Assembly (NCBI RefSeq): GCF_030680185.1
Contig: NZ_JAUXVZ010000037.1
Span: 1-46,896, forward strand
Direction of reading: 5' to 3'
Length of the DNA: 46,896 nt
From: Phenylobacterium sp.
Lineage (GTDB): Bacteria > Pseudomonadota > Alphaproteobacteria > Caulobacterales > Caulobacteraceae
In this document: piece by piece, positions 45,435 through 46,896 of the stretch
Position numbering within the stretch: position 1 is the stretch's first letter
How the letters are laid out: each line of letters begins with the position of its first letter
The notes under the pieces: generated by a model
What the model was told of the DNA's origin: nothing
Databases searched by the model: none
The model's input: the letters and a program-made list of their open reading frames with translations, nothing else
Program-made: the position numbers and the translations under genes

Positions 45435-45473
45435 ATGGCTGAGATGGGGCCGCCCTGCAATGGAAGCCCCCTG

Positions 45474-46523
45474 TCAGACCTCGGCCACCGGGGTCCAGAT
45501 CACCTGTTCGATCCGCTGGGCGCCCGAGGCCAGCATGACCAGGCGATCGAAGCCGAGCGCGGCGCCGCTGGCGGGCGGCATGTGGGCGAGCGCGGCCAGG
45601 AAATCCTCGTCGAGGGGATAGCGCTCGCCGTAGACGCGGGCCTTTTCGTCCATCTCGGCTTCGAAGCGGCGGCGCTGTTCGGCCGGGTCGGTGAGTTCGC
45701 CAAAGCAGTTGGCCAGCTCCACCCCGCAGGCATAGAGCTCGAACCGCTCGGCCACCCGGGGATCGCTGGCCTTGGGCCTCGCCAGCGCGGCCTCGGCGGT
45801 CGGATATTCGCAGAGGATGGCGGGCCGGCCGAAGCCGAGCTTCGGCTCCACCTTCTCCACCATCACCCGGCTGAAGATGTCGGCCCAGGTGTCGTCGGGC
45901 GCCACCCGGACGCCGGCCTCATGCGCAGCGGTCGCCAGGGCGGCTCGGTCGGTCGCCCCGCCCTCCCCCACCGTGGCCAGCAGGTCGATGCCTGCGAACC
46001 GCGCATAGGCCTGCGCCACGCTCACCTTCTCCGGCTCGGCGAAGGGATCGGCCTGCGCGCCGCGCCAGGTGAGCATCTTGGCGTCCAGGGTGTCGGCCGC
46101 CAGCGCCAGCAGCCGGGCGCAGTCCTCCATCAGGGTCTCATAGGGGGCGTCGACCCGATACCATTCCAGCAGGGTGAATTCCGGATGGTGCAAAGGCCCG
46201 CGCTCGCGATTGCGCCACACCCGGGCGAGATCGAAGATCTTGGTCTCGCCGGCCGCCAGCAGCTTCTTGGCCGCGAACTCCGGCGAGGTGTGCAGGTGCA
46301 TGGCCGCGCGCCGCCCGTCCGGCCCGATGGCTTGCGTGGAAAAGGCGTGCAGATGGGCCTCATTGCCCGGCGAGACCTGCAGGGCGGCGGCCTCCACCTC
46401 GGTGAAGCCCTGATCCTCGAACCAGCGGCGCACGGCCTTGGTGATCGCGCCCCGGGCGGCGAGAAAGGGGCGGCGGTCCCTGTGGGCGTCCTTGTCCCAC
46501 CAGGGCGTGGTCGCGTGCGGCAT
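45474..46523 (-). CDS. epmA: EF-P-lysine lysyltransferase EpmA (GenX/PoxA)
   Basis: The 349-residue class II lysyl-tRNA synthetase paralogue lacks the anticodon-binding domain. Class II motifs are EVEAAALQVSPGNEAHL, LHTSPEFAAKKLLAAG, RVWRNRERGPLHHPEFTLLE and, at the C-terminus, GAALGFDRLVMLASGAQRI. It attaches (R)-beta-lysine to EF-P. ATG 46523 lies 142 nt from the divergent efp start. With epmB and efp this makes the full pathway in one locus. Confidence 0.95.
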   Translation of the reverse strand: MPHATTPWWDKDAHRDRRPFLAARGAITKAVRRWFEDQGFTEVEAAALQVSPGNEAHLHAFSTQAIGPDGRRAAMHLHTSPEFAAKKLLAAGETKIFDLARVWRNRERGPLHHPEFTLLEWYRVDAPYETLMEDCARLLALAADTLDAKMLTWRGAQADPFAEPEKVSVAQAYARFAGIDLLATVGEGGATDRAALATAAHEAGVRVAPDDTWADIFSRVMVEKVEPKLGFGRPAILCEYPTAEAALARPKASDPRVAERFELYACGVELANCFGELTDPAEQRRRFEAEMDEKARVYGERYPLDEDFLAALAHMPPASGAALGFDRLVMLASGAQRIEQVIWTPVAEV

Positions 46524-46582
46524 GGAAGCGGTCCGGCTTGAGGGGGAAAATCAGCGCCAAAGCTGGCGAAAACGCCGGCGAT

Positions 46583-46610
46583 CCTATAGGTGCGCGGGAC
46601 CTCTATAGGT
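46583..46610. promoter_or_regulatory. Direct repeats in the epmA/efp divergent region
   Basis: CCTATAGGT (46583-46591) and TCTATAGGT (46602-46610) repeat with a 19-base period, each containing the palindrome CTATAG. They are the most A/T-rich part of the divergent region and could be a promoter element or a regulator-binding site shared by epmA and efp. Confidence 0.4.
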
Positions 46611-46665
46611 TTTTGAGATCAAACGGGCCCGCGTCGGCCCGCCCCAGGTTCGAGGAAGACATCAC

Positions 46666-46896
46666 GTGAAGGTCGCCGCCAGCTCGCTCCGCAAGGGTAA
46701 TGTCGTCGATGTGGACGGCAAGCTCTACGTGGTCCTGACCGTCGAGAACATCCATCCCGGCAAGGGCACGCCCGTGACCCAGCTGAACATGCGCCGCATC
46801 TCCGACGGGGTGAAGGTGTCGGAACGCTACCGCACCACCGAGCAGGTGGAGCGGGCCTTCGTCGAGGAGCGGGAGCACACCTTCCTGTACCAGGAC
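46666..46896 (+). CDS. efp: Elongation factor P, N-terminal part (runs off the window)
   Basis: EF-P rescues ribosomes stalled at polyproline. The 77 codons seen cover the KOW-like domain I and the start of the first OB domain. The modified lysine is Lys33 in HPGKGTP, the E. coli Lys34 equivalent; [10 protein letters not shown] follows. The start is GTG 46666 with GAGGAAG at a good distance. It is divergent from epmA, which is the enzyme that modifies this lysine. Confidence 0.96.
   Translation, partial: MKVAASSLRKGNVVDVDGKLYVVLTVENIHPGKGTPVTQLNMRRISDGVKVSERYRTTEQVERAFVEEREHTFLYQD

Overview
This window reads as a high-G+C alphaproteobacterial chromosome, most likely from the Caulobacteraceae (Caulobacter/Phenylobacterium). 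The grounds are the strongly G/C-ending codons, the long Ala-rich N-terminus of IF-2, the rimP-nusA-ylxR-infB block, the fur-miaB-phoH-ybeY-corC-lnt-metK run and the protein sequences themselves. Assignment to a genus is inference from memory of related genomes. No rRNA, tRNA, CRISPR array or replication origin was recognised.

Layout. (1) 1-3489, minus: rimP, nusA, a YlxR/L7Ae fusion and the 5' part of infB, with a strong intrinsic terminator in the leader just before rimP. (2) 3797-13952: ppa on plus, then a long minus-strand series that, read in its own direction, is tsaB-rimI, fur, miaB, phoH, ybeY, corC, lnt, an XRE regulator, metK and trmB. Several junctions are stop/start overlaps, three of them TTGA with a TTG start. 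(3) 14067-17581 is accessory: a 69-residue membrane protein, an IS3-type transposase remnant, a RES/Xre toxin-antitoxin pair transcribed behind an unassigned 430-residue TIM-barrel-like protein, and a divergent YqeY-like gene. (4) 17632-23663, minus: NfuA, a UspA protein, trpS, murJ and an orphan oligopeptide-binding lipoprotein. (5) 23948-36504 carries acyl-CoA catabolism genes in two blocks (thiolase-like + DUF35 + CoA ligase; enoyl-CoA hydratase + acyl-CoA dehydrogenase + CoA transferase). Between the blocks lie an RraA-like protein, DUF2218, PadR, OxyR, MurI and a secreted M3 peptidase. (6) 36509-39892: a small P-loop kinase and glnD. (7) About 39.95-41.71 kb: a lower-G+C insertion with one HEPN-motif protein. 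(8) 41659-46896: a ThiF/MoeB-type E1-like enzyme, hslVU, and a complete EF-P beta-lysylation set (epmB, epmA, start of efp).

Two families of inverted intergenic repeats are scattered between the genes: four copies of family A and two of family B. They sit mostly at transcription-unit ends and at the borders of the acyl-CoA blocks.

The strongest candidate for something undescribed is the compact operon at 14579-16790. It joins a TIM-barrel-like protein carrying a Cys-x4-Cys-Cys cluster and a C-terminal coiled coil to an Xre/ParS-type antitoxin and a RES-domain toxin, with gaps of only 4 and 3 nt. It sits beside transposase debris in an otherwise housekeeping neighbourhood. The second candidate is the HEPN-motif protein in the low-G+C insertion.
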